Below, in pieces: positions 1 through 8,446 of a stretch of 64,000 nt of DNA. The notes below the pieces were generated by a model. That model did not search any database, had not been told where the DNA came from, and was given only the letters and a program-made list of their open reading frames with translations. The DNA is from Aeromonas veronii (GTDB taxonomy: Bacteria > Pseudomonadota > Gammaproteobacteria > Enterobacterales > Aeromonadaceae), in assembly GCF_040215105.1 (NCBI RefSeq), contig NZ_CP157875.1, positions 2,037,501 through 2,101,500 on the forward strand, read 5' to 3'. Each line of letters opens with the position of its first letter. Within the stretch, counting starts at the first letter, position 1. Both the position numbers and the translations under genes were made by a program.

Positions 1-1
1 A

Positions 2-493
2 ATGGGAGGCGGACTGGAAGTGGCGCTGGCCTGTGACATCCGTATTGCGGAAGAGCAGGCGAGGATGGGGCTGCCGGAGGCCTCGGTGGGGCTCTTGCCC
101 TGCGCCGGCGGCACCCAGCGTCTCACCGAACTGGTGGGGCCGGGCTGGGCCAAGCGGCTCATCCTCTGTGGGGAGAAGGTCACGGCCAGTCGGGCGCGGG
201 AGATAGGGCTGGTGGAGGAGGTGGTTCCCCAGGGGCAGGCCTGGGCGGCGGCGGCCCAGATGGCCCAGCAGGTGGAGCGCCAGAGCCCGAGCGCCCTGCG
301 TGCCTGCAAGAACCTCATCAATCAGGGCCGCCTCGGCCCGCGGGATGCGGCCTTGCCACTCGAGCGCAGTCTCTTCCTCGAACTGTTTGCGGATGTGAAC
401 CAGCGCGAGGGGGTGGCTGCCTTCCTGGAGAAACGTCCGGCCCGCTGGCACTATGGGCTTTCAACCAAGCCAAATGGAGCCGTGCATGAGTGA
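2..493 (+). CDS. Enoyl-CoA hydratase/isomerase family protein (5' truncated by window edge)
   Basis: This is the C-terminal part, about 163 codons, of a crotonase-fold protein; the N-terminal third lies outside the window. The visible part starts at the oxyanion-hole segment (GGGLEVALACD) and continues with the LPEASVGLLPCAGGTQRL stretch that carries the catalytic glutamate region of enoyl-CoA hydratases. The C-terminal helices (SPSALRACKNLI, REGVAAFLEKR) are also typical. The next gene begins about 40 bp downstream on the same strand and encodes a 3-hydroxyisobutyryl-CoA hydrolase, followed by mmsB. The likely job is therefore hydration of methacrylyl-CoA in valine breakdown. The exact acyl-CoA specificity cannot be read from the sequence. 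Confidence 0.9.
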   Translation: MGGGLEVALACDIRIAEEQARMGLPEASVGLLPCAGGTQRLTELVGPGWAKRLILCGEKVTASRAREIGLVEEVVPQGQAWAAAAQMAQQVERQSPSALRACKNLINQGRLGPRDAALPLERSLFLELFADVNQREGVAAFLEKRPARWHYGLSTKPNGAVHE

Positions 494-534
494 GTTCCCC
501 CCGCTGTTTTGCCACCCCGCGAATGCGTCATTGA

Positions 535-1683
535 ATGGGGATGTCTGCCATGGATGAGCCGGTCGACATCACCCTGTATCCCACCCTGGACGGGTATCAG
601 ATCGGGGTATTGACCCTCAACAGCCCCGTTTCCCTCAATGCCCTGAGTCTGCCGATGATTGAGCGACTGCAGGTCGCACTCAACGAATGGGAGCAGGATC
701 CCGCCGTGGTCTGCGTCCTGCTGCAGGGGGCGGGGGAGAAGGCATTCTGTGCAGGGGGCGATATTCGCTCCTTCTATTACCAGAAGCAGGCGGCCTGCGA
801 GTCTGAACTGTTTGCCTATGCCCGGGACTTCTTCGAGCAGGAGTATCGGCTCGATCACCGGATCCACGGCTACAAGACGCCCCTCATCTGCGTGGCAGAT
901 GGCATCTGCATGGGGGGCGGGATCGGCCTCTTTGCCGGCGCCGAGTACCGGGTGGTGACCGAGAAGAGCCTGTTTGCCATGCCGGAGGTGACCATAGGCC
1001 TCTACCCGGATGTGGGGGCCAGCTGGTTTCTGAGCCGTATGCCGGGGCGGCTCGGCCTCTGGCTCGGTCTCACCGGTGCCCGCTTCAACGGGGCGGACGC
1101 TCTGGGCCTTGGACTCGCGGATCACGCCATGGGGAGCCAGGAGCGGGCCACCCTCCTGCCCCGTCTCGCCCGCATCGACTGGGGCAAGGCACCCAAGGAT
1201 CAGCTGGACACGCTGTTTTCCAACACCCAGGCCGCAGTGGTGTCAGATCTTCCCGCTCCCGTGGTGCTGCCTCACAAAGAACGGATCGATGCTCTGCTGG
1301 CGGGGCGCTCCCTGGAAGGCGTGCTGGCCCGGCTCGATAGTGCCCGATTCGAGATTGAGCAGGGGGAAGCAAGTCTGACCCTGGCCAGGGAGACCTGCCA
1401 GCGCGGCAGCTCCATCAGTCGTGCCATCCTCTGGCGCCAATATTGGCAGGCCCGCCGCCAATCCCTCGCCGAGGTTTTCGCCGATGAACTGACCCTGTCG
1501 GTGAACTGCGTCCTCAGGGGAGATTTCGTGGAAGGGGTGAGGGCGCTGCTCATCGACAAGGACAAGTCCCCTCGCTGGCAGGCACCCCAGTCCGGTACCG
1601 AGTGGCTGGATGCCTACTATCGCTGGCCGGAGGGTATCCACCCCTTGCGGGGAAGGCTCGGCGTCGGGAGTGCTGAGCAATAG
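535..1683 (+). CDS. 3-hydroxyisobutyryl-CoA hydrolase (HIBCH-type crotonase)
   Basis: The protein has about 380 residues, the usual length of HIBCH-like proteins and longer than a simple hydratase. It should hydrolyse 3-hydroxyisobutyryl-CoA to free 3-hydroxyisobutyrate and CoA in the cytoplasmic valine pathway. It shows the family motifs AGGDIRSFYY, GICMGGGIGLFAGAEYR and MPEVTIGLYPDVGASWFLSRMPG, which hold the oxyanion hole and catalytic Glu/Asp region. Three in-frame ATGs (535, 541 and 550) make the start uncertain. The gene sits between an enoyl-CoA hydratase and mmsB, which supplies and consumes the matching intermediates, so the assignment is strongly supported by context. Confidence 0.9.
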   Translation: MGMSAMDEPVDITLYPTLDGYQIGVLTLNSPVSLNALSLPMIERLQVALNEWEQDPAVVCVLLQGAGEKAFCAGGDIRSFYYQKQAACESELFAYARDFFEQEYRLDHRIHGYKTPLICVADGICMGGGIGLFAGAEYRVVTEKSLFAMPEVTIGLYPDVGASWFLSRMPGRLGLWLGLTGARFNGADALGLGLADHAMGSQERATLLPRLARIDWGKAPKDQLDTLFSNTQAAVVSDLPAPVVLPHKERIDALLAGRSLEGVLARLDSARFEIEQGEASLTLARETCQRGSSISRAILWRQYWQARRQSLAEVFADELTLSVNCVLRGDFVEGVRALLIDKDKSPRWQAPQSGTEWLDAYYRWPEGIHPLRGRLGVGSAEQ

Positions 1684-1718
1684 GAAAGCTGGCGCAATAA
1701 AAAATGGAGGAGCAAACA

Positions 1719-2642
1719 ATGACAAGGATTGGGTTTATCGGGCTCGGCAACATGGGGGGGCCCATGGCGGCCAACCTGGCCAGGGCAGGCCACGGGGTGC
1801 AGGTCTTTGATCTGGTGCCCGAGAACATGGACAAGGCGATCGCCGCCGGTTGCATCGCCGCTGGCGATGCCCGGGAGGCAGTGAGTGGCTGCGAGGTGGT
1901 GATCAGTATGTTGCCGGCGGGGGAGCATGTGCGCGGGCTCTGGCTCGGGGAGAGCGCAGGGGAAAAAGGTGGCCAGGATCTGCTGGCCGCCCTGCCGGTG
2001 GGGGCCCTACTCATCGACAGCTCCACCATAGATGTGGCCTCGGCCCGTCAGGTGGGCAAGGCGGCGAAGGCGCGGGGCATTCGCTTCATCGACGCGCCGG
2101 TGTCGGGGGGCGTGGCCGGGGCTACGGCGGGAACCCTTACCTTCATCATCGGCGGCGAGGCCAGCGATGTCGAGGCGGCCAAGCCCGTGCTCTCGCTGAT
2201 GGGCCAGAACCTGTTCCATGCCGGTGCCCTGGGGGCGGGGCAGATCGCCAAGATGTGCAACAACATGCTGCTCGCCATCCACATGGCAGGCACCGCCGAA
2301 GCGCTGGCGCTCGGAGTCAAGGAGGGGCTGGATCCAGGTGTCCTCTCCACCATTATGGGCAAGAGCTCGGGCAACAACTGGAGTCTGGAGCGCTACAACC
2401 CCTGGCCCGGAGTGATGGAGAATGCGCCGGCCTCCCGTGGCTATCAGGGGGGCTTCATGACCCGGCTGATGGTGAAAGATCTGGGGCTGGCCATGGGGCT
2501 GGCTGAACAAGCCCACAGCGCCGTGCCCATGGGGGCGCTCGCCCGCAACCTGTTCAATCTACATGCACAGCAGGGCAAGGGGGGGCTGGATTTCTCCAGC
2601 ATTCTGACCCTGTATCGGGGCAAAGAGGCGGGTCAAGAGTAA
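1719..2642 (+). CDS. mmsB: 3-hydroxyisobutyrate dehydrogenase
   Basis: The enzyme oxidises 3-hydroxyisobutyrate to methylmalonate semialdehyde with NAD+, the step after HIBCH. The N-terminus has the Rossmann motif GFIGLGNMGGPM. The substrate loop DAPVSGGVAGATAGTL and the catalytic-lysine region KMCNNMLL of the beta-hydroxyacid dehydrogenase family follow. I chose ATG 1719 because a GGAGG Shine-Dalgarno at 1706-1710 sits eight bases before it; an in-frame ATG at 1704 overlaps that site. The protein is 307 residues. Its last roughly 40 codons are repeated twice immediately downstream, a feature described separately. The gene is in the operon with the hydratase and hydrolase upstream. Confidence 0.93.
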   Translation: MTRIGFIGLGNMGGPMAANLARAGHGVQVFDLVPENMDKAIAAGCIAAGDAREAVSGCEVVISMLPAGEHVRGLWLGESAGEKGGQDLLAALPVGALLIDSSTIDVASARQVGKAAKARGIRFIDAPVSGGVAGATAGTLTFIIGGEASDVEAAKPVLSLMGQNLFHAGALGAGQIAKMCNNMLLAIHMAGTAEALALGVKEGLDPGVLSTIMGKSSGNNWSLERYNPWPGVMENAPASRGYQGGFMTRLMVKDLGLAMGLAEQAHSAVPMGALARNLFNLHAQQGKGGLDFSSILTLYRGKEAGQE

Positions 2643-2762
2643 GGGACTGGCGCGCTCGCCTCCCATCGCGGTTTCAACCTGCATGCGCAGCAGGGCCAGG
2701 GAGGGCTGGATTTCTCCAGCATCCTGACCCTGTATCGGGGTAAAGAGGCGGGTGAAGAGTAA
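2643..2762 (+). repeat. Second tandem copy of the mmsB 3' end (orphan C-terminus)
   Basis: This 120-bp segment directly follows the mmsB stop and repeats the last 40 codons of mmsB at an exact 120-bp period (for example CTGGATTTCTCCAGC at 2586 and again at 2706). It stays in the mmsB reading frame and ends in the same GAGTAA. Relative to mmsB it has about six synonymous codon changes but few amino-acid changes in its well-aligned part (GKGG to GQGG, GQE to GEE). Its first part, after ALA, is more divergent. It has no start of its own and no upstream domain, so it is a remnant rather than a gene. Confidence 0.9.
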
Positions 2763-2842
2763 GGGCCTGGGGCGATCGCCCGCAACCTGCTCAACCAGCA
2801 AGCGCAGATGGATTAGGGAAGGTTGGGCTTATCCAGCACCCT
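2763..2842 (+). repeat. Third, decayed copy of the mmsB 3' end
   Basis: A shorter and more degenerate copy follows the second. It matches mmsB at the GCCCGCAACCTG segment (mmsB 2541 region, here near 2778) and again weakly at a TCCAGCA stretch near 2832. The frame is interrupted by TAG at about 2814-2816. In its first part it resembles the mmsB copy better than the neighbouring copy 2 does, so the three copies did not arise by one simple duplication series. Confidence 0.75.
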
Positions 2843-2949
2843 CAAACGCGACGTGAACTCGTTGCAGGAGCCAACCGTCGGGCTTAACCGTCCATTTCAT
2901 CGTTTTCATCACACTGTGCCGTATCGAGCCCCACTTTTGAGGAGTATTC

Positions 2950-3711
2950 ATGGATATCAACAACAGGGTCATCGCCATCACCGGTGCCGGGCGAGGTCTT
3001 GGCCGCGCCATCGCCCTCTGTCTCGCGGACGAGGGCGCCGTGCTGGCGCTTGTCGACGTCAACCGCATGGATCTGGAGGTGACGGAGGCGGAAATACGCA
3101 GCCGGGACGGGCGCTGCGCCCTCTTCGTCTGCAACGTGGCCAGTGAAGCCGAGGTGGAGGCGACCTTTACCGCCATCGAGGAGCAGTGCGGCGTCCTGCA
3201 CGGTCTCATCAACTGCGCCGGCATACTGCGGGACGGCATGCTGATCAAGGTCAAGGAGGGGGAACGGGTGGAGAAGATGAGCCTGGCCCAGTGGCAGTCC
3301 GTCATCGACGTCAACCTCACCGGGACCTTCCTGTGCGGGCGCGAGGGGGCGGCCCTGATGGCCCGAAGCGGGCAGGGGGGGGTCATCGTCAACATCTCTT
3401 CCATCGCCCGGGCCGGCAATATCGGTCAGAGCAACTATGCCGCCAGCAAGGCGGGGGTGGCCTCCCTGGTGGTGACCTGGGCACGGGAGCTGGCGCGCCA
3501 TCGGATCCGGGTGATGGGCATCGCCCCCGGAGTGTTCGCCACCGACATGACTGCGGCGATGAAACCCGAGGCCATGGCGCGCATGCAGCAGGCCATTCCG
3601 GTCGGTACCCTGGGGCAGGCCGAGCAACTGGCCCAGACGGTGCAGTTCATCCTCGCCAACGACTATCTTTCCGGGCGGGTGATCGAGCTGGACGGAGGCC
3701 TTCGGATCTGA
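2950..3711 (+). CDS. SDR family NAD(P)-dependent oxidoreductase (FabG-like)
   Basis: A 253-residue classical short-chain dehydrogenase. It has the cofactor motif TGAGRGLG at residues 11-18, an NAG-like NCAG motif, the active-site serine in VNISSIA, and the YAASK catalytic tyrosine-lysine pair. A clear GGAG ribosome site lies about six bases before ATG 2950. It is the last gene of the branched-chain catabolic operon and is followed by a strong terminator. Its substrate is probably a 3-hydroxyacyl-CoA or related hydroxy compound of that pathway, but this rests on position only. Confidence 0.85.
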   Translation: MDINNRVIAITGAGRGLGRAIALCLADEGAVLALVDVNRMDLEVTEAEIRSRDGRCALFVCNVASEAEVEATFTAIEEQCGVLHGLINCAGILRDGMLIKVKEGERVEKMSLAQWQSVIDVNLTGTFLCGREGAALMARSGQGGVIVNISSIARAGNIGQSNYAASKAGVASLVVTWARELARHRIRVMGIAPGVFATDMTAAMKPEAMARMQQAIPVGTLGQAEQLAQTVQFILANDYLSGRVIELDGGLRI

Positions 3712-3736
3712 CCTGATGGCATGAATGATGTGGACA

Positions 3737-3762
3737 CGCCCCGCCAGTCGGGGCGTTTTTTA
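3737..3762 (+). terminator. Rho-independent terminator after the catabolic operon
   Basis: CGCCCC (3737-3742) pairs with GGGGCG (3750-3755) around a seven-base loop and is followed by a run of T residues. It lies 25 bp after the SDR stop codon. Confidence 0.85.
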
Positions 3763-4090
3763 TGGAGGACGTTGGGGGGCTCGTGCACCCACTTATCGGC
3801 GTGAATAGCCATGCAGGTCTGCTTGTTAAAAGGGGGATGAAGTCATGGAAAAGCGTGAAATATCAATGGGTCTCTCTTAATTTGAACCAGCTCACAGGCA
3901 CCCCGAGTGAGTGCTGTAGAATTGCGCGCGGTCAAGGCGGTGCATGATTGGCGCTACGAAGGATTGCGGTCGGAATAGTCATGCAATATAGTTGCCGCCT
4001 TTTTCACGGGGTACGGACTCTTTGCCCCTCCCATGTCGCGCGTCGCATGAATACGGATGCTCTGCCACCGCCTAATCAAACAGGAATGAG
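3763..4090. other. Intergenic region upstream of the antiporter, with three GAATA-N3-ATGC motifs
   Basis: No convincing gene is seen in these 328 bp. Three copies of GAATA-N3-ATGC occur at about 3803, 3973 and 4049 on the plus strand. Each resembles an ArgR half-palindrome (TGAAT-N4-ATTCA with a G in place of one T). This would suit regulation of a basic amino-acid antiporter by arginine, but the spacing is not the usual tandem ArgR arrangement, so the assignment is weak. Confidence 0.4.
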
Positions 4091-5527
4091 ATGGACAAGA
4101 AACTGGGGCTAGGTGCCCTCATCTCGCTGGTGATCGGCTCCATGGTCGGCGCCGGGGTCTTCAGCCTGCCACAAAACATCGCCGCGCACGCCAGCGCCGG
4201 GGCCGTCGCCCTGGGATGGGCCATCACGGGGCTGGGCATGATCTGCCTCGCACTGGTTTATCAGAATCTCTCCATGCGCCGCCCGGATCTCGACGGCGGT
4301 ATTTTCAGCTACGCCAAGGCGGGTTTTGGCGATTTTATCGGTTTCAACGCCGCCTGGGGTTACTGGTTGTGCCAGCTGCTGGCCAACGTCTCCTACGCCA
4401 TCGTGGTGTTCAGCGCCCTGAGCTACTTCTTCGATACGCCGGACAACGTCATCTTCGGTGACGGCAACACTCCGGTGGCCATCGTGCTCGCCTCCCTGCT
4501 CATCTGGTCGGTGCATGCCCTGGTGCTGCGCGGGATCCAGGTCGCGGCCCTGGTGAACATCGTCACCACCATCGCCAAGATGGTGCCCCTCATCGTGTTC
4601 TGCGTCGCCATCCTGCTCGCCTTCAACCTGCAGACCTTCACCCTGGACTTCTGGGGGCAGGGCAACGGTGAACTGGGTTCGGTGATGGATCAGGTCAAGT
4701 CCACCATGAAGGTGACCCTCTGGGTCTTCATCGGCATCGAGGGGGCCGTGGTGGTTTCCGCCCGTGCCCGTCATCGCAAGGACGTGGGACGCGCCACCGT
4801 GCTGGCCCTGCTCGGTGCCCTGGCGCTCTATGTCATGGTGACCCTGTTCTCCCTCGGGGTCATGAACCAGCCGCAACTGGCGGCCTTGAAGAACCCGTCC
4901 ACCGCCATGATCCTGGAAGCCGTGGTCGGCCCCTGGGGCGCCTGGCTCATCAACATCGGCCTGGTGATCTCCGTGATGGGGGCTCTCTTGAGCTGGACAG
5001 TGCTGGCGGCGGAAGTGCCCTACATCGCAGGCAAAACCGGGGTCTTCCCCGAGTGGTTTGCCAAGGAGAACAAGAACGGCTCCCCCAAGGTGTCCCTCTG
5101 GTGTTCCACCTGTCTGGTGCAAATCTTCCTCATCATCATCTACTTCCAGAACAGCACCTACCTGGCGCTGGTCAACATCGCCACCTCGGCGGCCCTGGTG
5201 CCCTATGTCTTCTCCGGCGCCTATGGCCTCAAACTGGCGCTGAAAGGGGAAACCTACGAGGGCCAGCCCCACCAGCGCAGGCGCGATCTGATACTGGCAC
5301 TGGTGGCTACCGTCTATGGCTGCTGGCTGGTCTATGCCGCCGGGGTGGAATACCTGCTGCTGGTGGCGCTGCTCTACAGCCCCGGCATCTTCATCTACTG
5401 GAAGGCGCGCCAGCATCACGGTCTGCGCAGCCTGAACCGGCTGGAGCAGGGGATGACGGCGGTCCTGCTCGGTTGCGCCGTACTGGCGTTTTACAAGGTG
5501 ATGGACGGTACCATTCCCTTGCATTAA
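4091..5527 (+). CDS. APC-family basic amino acid antiporter (ArcD/arginine:ornithine-like)
   Basis: A 478-residue inner-membrane protein with about a dozen hydrophobic segments. It begins with the family hallmark of basic amino acid/polyamine antiporters, GALISLVIGSMVGAGVFSLPQN, where the glycine-rich unwound part of helix 1 binds substrate. The GIEGAVVVSARAR motif in helix 6 is typical of arginine:ornithine and lysine-type antiporters. It is a single-gene transcription unit: the upstream gene ends in a terminator and its own terminator follows at 5540. No arginine deiminase genes are adjacent, so exchange of arginine for ornithine is likely but agmatine, lysine or similar substrates are possible. 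Confidence 0.85.
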   Translation: MDKKLGLGALISLVIGSMVGAGVFSLPQNIAAHASAGAVALGWAITGLGMICLALVYQNLSMRRPDLDGGIFSYAKAGFGDFIGFNAAWGYWLCQLLANVSYAIVVFSALSYFFDTPDNVIFGDGNTPVAIVLASLLIWSVHALVLRGIQVAALVNIVTTIAKMVPLIVFCVAILLAFNLQTFTLDFWGQGNGELGSVMDQVKSTMKVTLWVFIGIEGAVVVSARARHRKDVGRATVLALLGALALYVMVTLFSLGVMNQPQLAALKNPSTAMILEAVVGPWGAWLINIGLVISVMGALLSWTVLAAEVPYIAGKTGVFPEWFAKENKNGSPKVSLWCSTCLVQIFLIIIYFQNSTYLALVNIATSAALVPYVFSGAYGLKLALKGETYEGQPHQRRRDLILALVATVYGCWLVYAAGVEYLLLVALLYSPGIFIYWKARQHHGLRSLNRLEQGMTAVLLGCAVLAFYKVMDGTIPLH

Positions 5528-5539
5528 TCGGCACAATGA

Positions 5540-5568
5540 AGAGATGGCCTGGTGCCATCTCTTTTTTT
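5540..5568 (+). terminator. Rho-independent terminator after the antiporter gene
   Basis: A perfect nine-base stem, AGAGATGGC (5540-5548) with GCCATCTCT (5554-5562), has a five-base loop and is followed by T residues. Confidence 0.9.
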
Positions 5569-5619
5569 ATGTGCGCGGCGAGATAAAAACGCTGCAGCGC
5601 AGACCGATAAGGAATTTTT

Positions 5620-6408
5620 ATGCTGTTCTTGGGGTATCTGGTGTTGGGGGCCTTCGCGGGCATGTTGGCCGGTCTGTTCGGCATCGGTGGCGGGCTCATC
5701 ATCGTACCCGTGCTGGTGCTGAGCTTCCATGCGCAGGGAGTCTCTCCCGACATCATCACCCATCTGGCACTGGGCACCTCCCTGCCCACCATGATCTTCA
5801 CCGGGATCAGCTCTCTGCGGGCGCACCGGGAGGCGGGGGCGGTGGACTGGACCCTGATCCGCCGGCTGGGGGCGGGCATGCTGATCGGCGCCTGGCTCGG
5901 CGGCATGACTGCCAACCTGCTTAGCGCCAGTACCCTCAACATCATCATCGGCTGCTTTGCCTGGACCATGGCGCTGCAGATGGGGCTCAACCTCAAGCCC
6001 AAATCGGAACGCACCTTGCCCGGCCCGGTCGGCACCGGCATTGCGGGCACCATCATCGGCTGGCTGTCGGCGCTCTTCGGCATCGGGGGGGGCTCCATGA
6101 CGGTGCCCTACCTGACCTGGAACAGCGTACCGATGCGCAATGCCGTGGCGGCGTCCGCCGCCTGCAGTATCCCCATCGCGTTGGCGGGGAGTCTAAGCTA
6201 CCTCTACGCCGGTTGGGGTCATGCCGACTTGCCCGAGTGGAGTCTGGGCTTCATCTACCTGCCGGCCCTGCTCGGCATCATACTCACCAGTACCCAGTTT
6301 GCCCGGATCGGTGCCCGCCTGGCCCACCGCCTCCCGCCTAAGCGGCTCAAGCAGGCCTTCGCCTTGCTGATGCTGCTGATTGGGACAAAGTTCATGCTAT
6401 TTAGCTGA
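5620..6408 (+). CDS. TauE/SafE family membrane exporter
   Basis: A 262-residue inner-membrane protein with about eight hydrophobic segments. It has the two-fold internal repeat typical of the TauE/SafE (DUF81) family: FGIGGGLIIVP near the N-terminus and FGIGGGSMTVP near the middle. Family members export sulfite, sulfoacetate or other organosulfonates, or take up related anions; the substrate cannot be fixed here. The ribosome site is AAGGA about seven bases before ATG 5620. The gene stands alone between a terminator and the ffs promoter. Confidence 0.88.
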   Translation: MLFLGYLVLGAFAGMLAGLFGIGGGLIIVPVLVLSFHAQGVSPDIITHLALGTSLPTMIFTGISSLRAHREAGAVDWTLIRRLGAGMLIGAWLGGMTANLLSASTLNIIIGCFAWTMALQMGLNLKPKSERTLPGPVGTGIAGTIIGWLSALFGIGGGSMTVPYLTWNSVPMRNAVAASAACSIPIALAGSLSYLYAGWGHADLPEWSLGFIYLPALLGIILTSTQFARIGARLAHRLPPKRLKQAFALLMLLIGTKFMLFS

Positions 6409-6465
6409 TTTATTGGCAAATTGCCGAAAAAGCAGGCGAACGGTTCAGCCTTGGGCAGAAAGCCG

Positions 6466-6494
6466 TTGCATTGGCAGGCCAGTTTGCCTATTCT
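6466..6494 (+). promoter_or_regulatory. Putative sigma-70 promoter of ffs
   Basis: A -35-like TTGCAT (6466-6471) and a -10-like TATTCT (6489-6494) are separated by 17 bp. The 4.5S RNA 5' end at about 6502 lies seven bases after the -10 box, as expected for a start site. Confidence 0.6.
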
Positions 6495-6501
6495 CCTCGC
6501 C

Positions 6502-6613
6502 GGTGGTCCTATTGGTCCTCTCGCATTGATAACCCGTCGACCTGGTCAGGACCGGAAGGTAGCAGCCAAGGTGGGGGACTCGAGTGCCGGGATGTGGCTG
6601 GTAGGGCCACCAC
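6502..6613 (+). ncRNA. ffs: 4.5S RNA (signal recognition particle RNA)
   Basis: The RNA component of the bacterial signal recognition particle, which binds Ffh and targets nascent membrane proteins to FtsY and the translocon. The conserved domain IV core is intact: GGTCAGGACCGGAAGGTAGC (6544 onward), then AGCCAAGG and GTGCCGGGATGTGGCTGG. The two ends, GGTGGTCC at 6502 and GGGCCACC ending near 6612, close the long hairpin. The length of about 112 nt agrees with the enterobacterial molecule. The boundaries are judged from end pairing and may be off by a few bases. Confidence 0.95.
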
Positions 6614-7211
6614 TTGTTTCTGCAATTCAATCAGTTACAGCTAGTAGCCCCCTTCAGACCTCTTGGTAATCCATTTTATGTGGATGGATCAGGAGTTTTC
6701 TCTGTGAATCTCTGGTTCAGTCCCCGCGGCATCTGATATTACCGGAAAGTCACCACGCTCCCCTGTGGTCGCCGAAAAGAGATCAAACAATCCCTGCATA
6801 TCCGAGACAAGCTTTGTGCCCGCCACAAGGTCGCTCAGTTGCTTGCCTGTGTGCGATCAAGACCGACCTACCGTGCCGTTTGTTGGTGCCCCAGAGGGGC
6901 CTGCAAAGCAAGCGAGCACCAAACCGGTGGCTCGGGCGGCCAAACCGCTTGCTCCACGCCTGTCGGTATTGAGTGACGGCTATCAGAAAGGGCAGGCCCT
7001 CTCTTGAACCTCGACAGCGATCAGTAACCGAAAGAACGATACAGGCCCTTTTATCGCGGCCGTGGGGTGGGGGATAGACCGATTGGATAGCAAAGGGGAG
7101 GTGGTCAAGTTCAAGGGGAGGGGTGGCTGAACGTTGACAAGAATTCGGCCATCATCAACCAGTACCTGCAGGCGCTATCTTGCCGATTAACTTGCCGCCG
7201 AGAGTCCGCTG
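6614..7211. other. Intergenic region of ~600 bp with no recognisable gene
   Basis: An open frame of 80 codons on the plus strand (6765-7007) has no ribosome site and no recognisable protein motif. A weak hairpin near 6671-6690 (ATCCA...TGGAT) may end the ffs transcript. Two similar G-rich strings (AAGGGGAGG near 7094 and AAGGGGAGGGG near 7112) lie close together. I cannot assign a function; it could be decayed coding sequence. Confidence 0.4.
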
Positions 7212-8444
7212 CTAGTGACTCGCAACACATCGTTCCCCGTTTTGTCGTGCCCGCAGATGCAGATATAGCCCGACTCCTGCGACTATCCCCACCACGCCCA
7301 ACAGCCCCCAGATCGCGAGAGGAGGACGGGTTCCGGCATCACCCAGCATGAAGCCTGTCAGCAGATTCCCAAAGAGTGCCATGCAGCCTCCTGCGCTGGC
7401 GTAAAAGCCGTAGTAGCTGGCCAGTTGTTCTGGCGGCGCATAGCGGGGGAGTTGAGCCGCGAAGAGCGGGAAGCAGAGAATGGACCCAACAGAGAGCAGG
7501 GTGACTTGCATCAAGACCGCCGAGGTCGGCCAAGAGCCCAGGAGTGGCAAGGCCAGATAACTTGCCCCCATCAAGCCGACCCCCAACCCCATGGCCAACG
7601 GTACACCCAGTTTGCGCTCCACCAGGCGGGAGGCGGGTAATTGGAGCATGATGCCGATCACCGCGGACAGGGTGAAGACGGTGCCGAGCAGATGGGTGGC
7701 ATCGGGCAGGCTCTGAATATAGGCAGGGAGGGCCAGATAAAGTTGATGAAAAAGGATTTGATAGGCACCGGCCAACAGGGTGAATGAGATAAAGGGGCGC
7801 TGGCGTACGATGGCGCCCCACTGCCGAAGGACGGTGCCGCGAGGGGCAAGGGCACCCACCGGGCGTTTGGGCAGCACCCGGTATTGCAATATGCCGAGCA
7901 GGGCGAAGAGGGTTGCGGCCAGCAGCCCCGTCAGCCCATAACTTTGCTGGGTCAGTGCCAGACCGAGCAGTGGGCCGAGCAGCATCCCTGCTTCGCTGGC
8001 CAGGTTGTGTAGCGCAAAAGCACGCTGTCGCTGTTCAGGCGTCGTGCACTCGCTGGCGAGATAAGCTTGAGCGCAGGGGGTGAACAGGGCCCCGGCAAAG
8101 CCGGTTAGGGCCGCCGCCAGCAGCAGTATGGGCAGGGAGTCGGCAAAACCGAGTAGCACGAAGCCAAGGGAGCGCAGCAAGCAACCCCAGACGATGGCGG
8201 GGTGATAGCCGATACGATCCCCAAGCGTCCCGCCCACTAAAAACAGCCCCTGCTGGCTGAAGACCCGCATCCCCATGACAAGGCCGCAGGCCCAGCCAGC
8301 CAGGCCAAGGCCTGTCCCCATGTGTTGGGCCAGGAATGGCATCATCATGTAGAAACCGAGGTTGAATGCCAGGCCGTTGGTGATGAGCAGCCGGGCAGCC
8401 GGACTCATGGTTTGCCAATCTTGCCAGTAGGATGCCCGACTCAT
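7212..8444 (-). CDS. MFS transporter (possible siderophore exporter)
   Basis: A 410-residue protein with about twelve hydrophobic segments and the MFS loop motif GGTLGDRIGYH after helix 2, which matches the consensus G-x-L-a-D-r-x-G-r. Its general layout resembles MdtH-like drug exporters. It is the last gene of the iron operon, only two bases after the cupredoxin gene, and has no separate promoter in view. In siderophore loci such MFS proteins often export the chelator or recycle it after iron release. That role is inferred from position; a general drug exporter is the alternative. Confidence 0.85.
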   Translation of the reverse strand: MSRASYWQDWQTMSPAARLLITNGLAFNLGFYMMMPFLAQHMGTGLGLAGWACGLVMGMRVFSQQGLFLVGGTLGDRIGYHPAIVWGCLLRSLGFVLLGFADSLPILLLAAALTGFAGALFTPCAQAYLASECTTPEQRQRAFALHNLASEAGMLLGPLLGLALTQQSYGLTGLLAATLFALLGILQYRVLPKRPVGALAPRGTVLRQWGAIVRQRPFISFTLLAGAYQILFHQLYLALPAYIQSLPDATHLLGTVFTLSAVIGIMLQLPASRLVERKLGVPLAMGLGVGLMGASYLALPLLGSWPTSAVLMQVTLLSVGSILCFPLFAAQLPRYAPPEQLASYYGFYASAGGCMALFGNLLTGFMLGDAGTRPPLAIWGLLGVVGIVAGVGLYLHLRARQNGERCVASH

Positions 8445-8446
8445 GT

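Noticed and set aside
4109-5536. A 475-codon open frame opposite the antiporter gene
   Set aside because: Same antisense effect, with no recognisable domain and no start signal.
6421-6669. An 82-codon frame over the 4.5S RNA
   Set aside because: The DNA is fully explained by ffs and its promoter.
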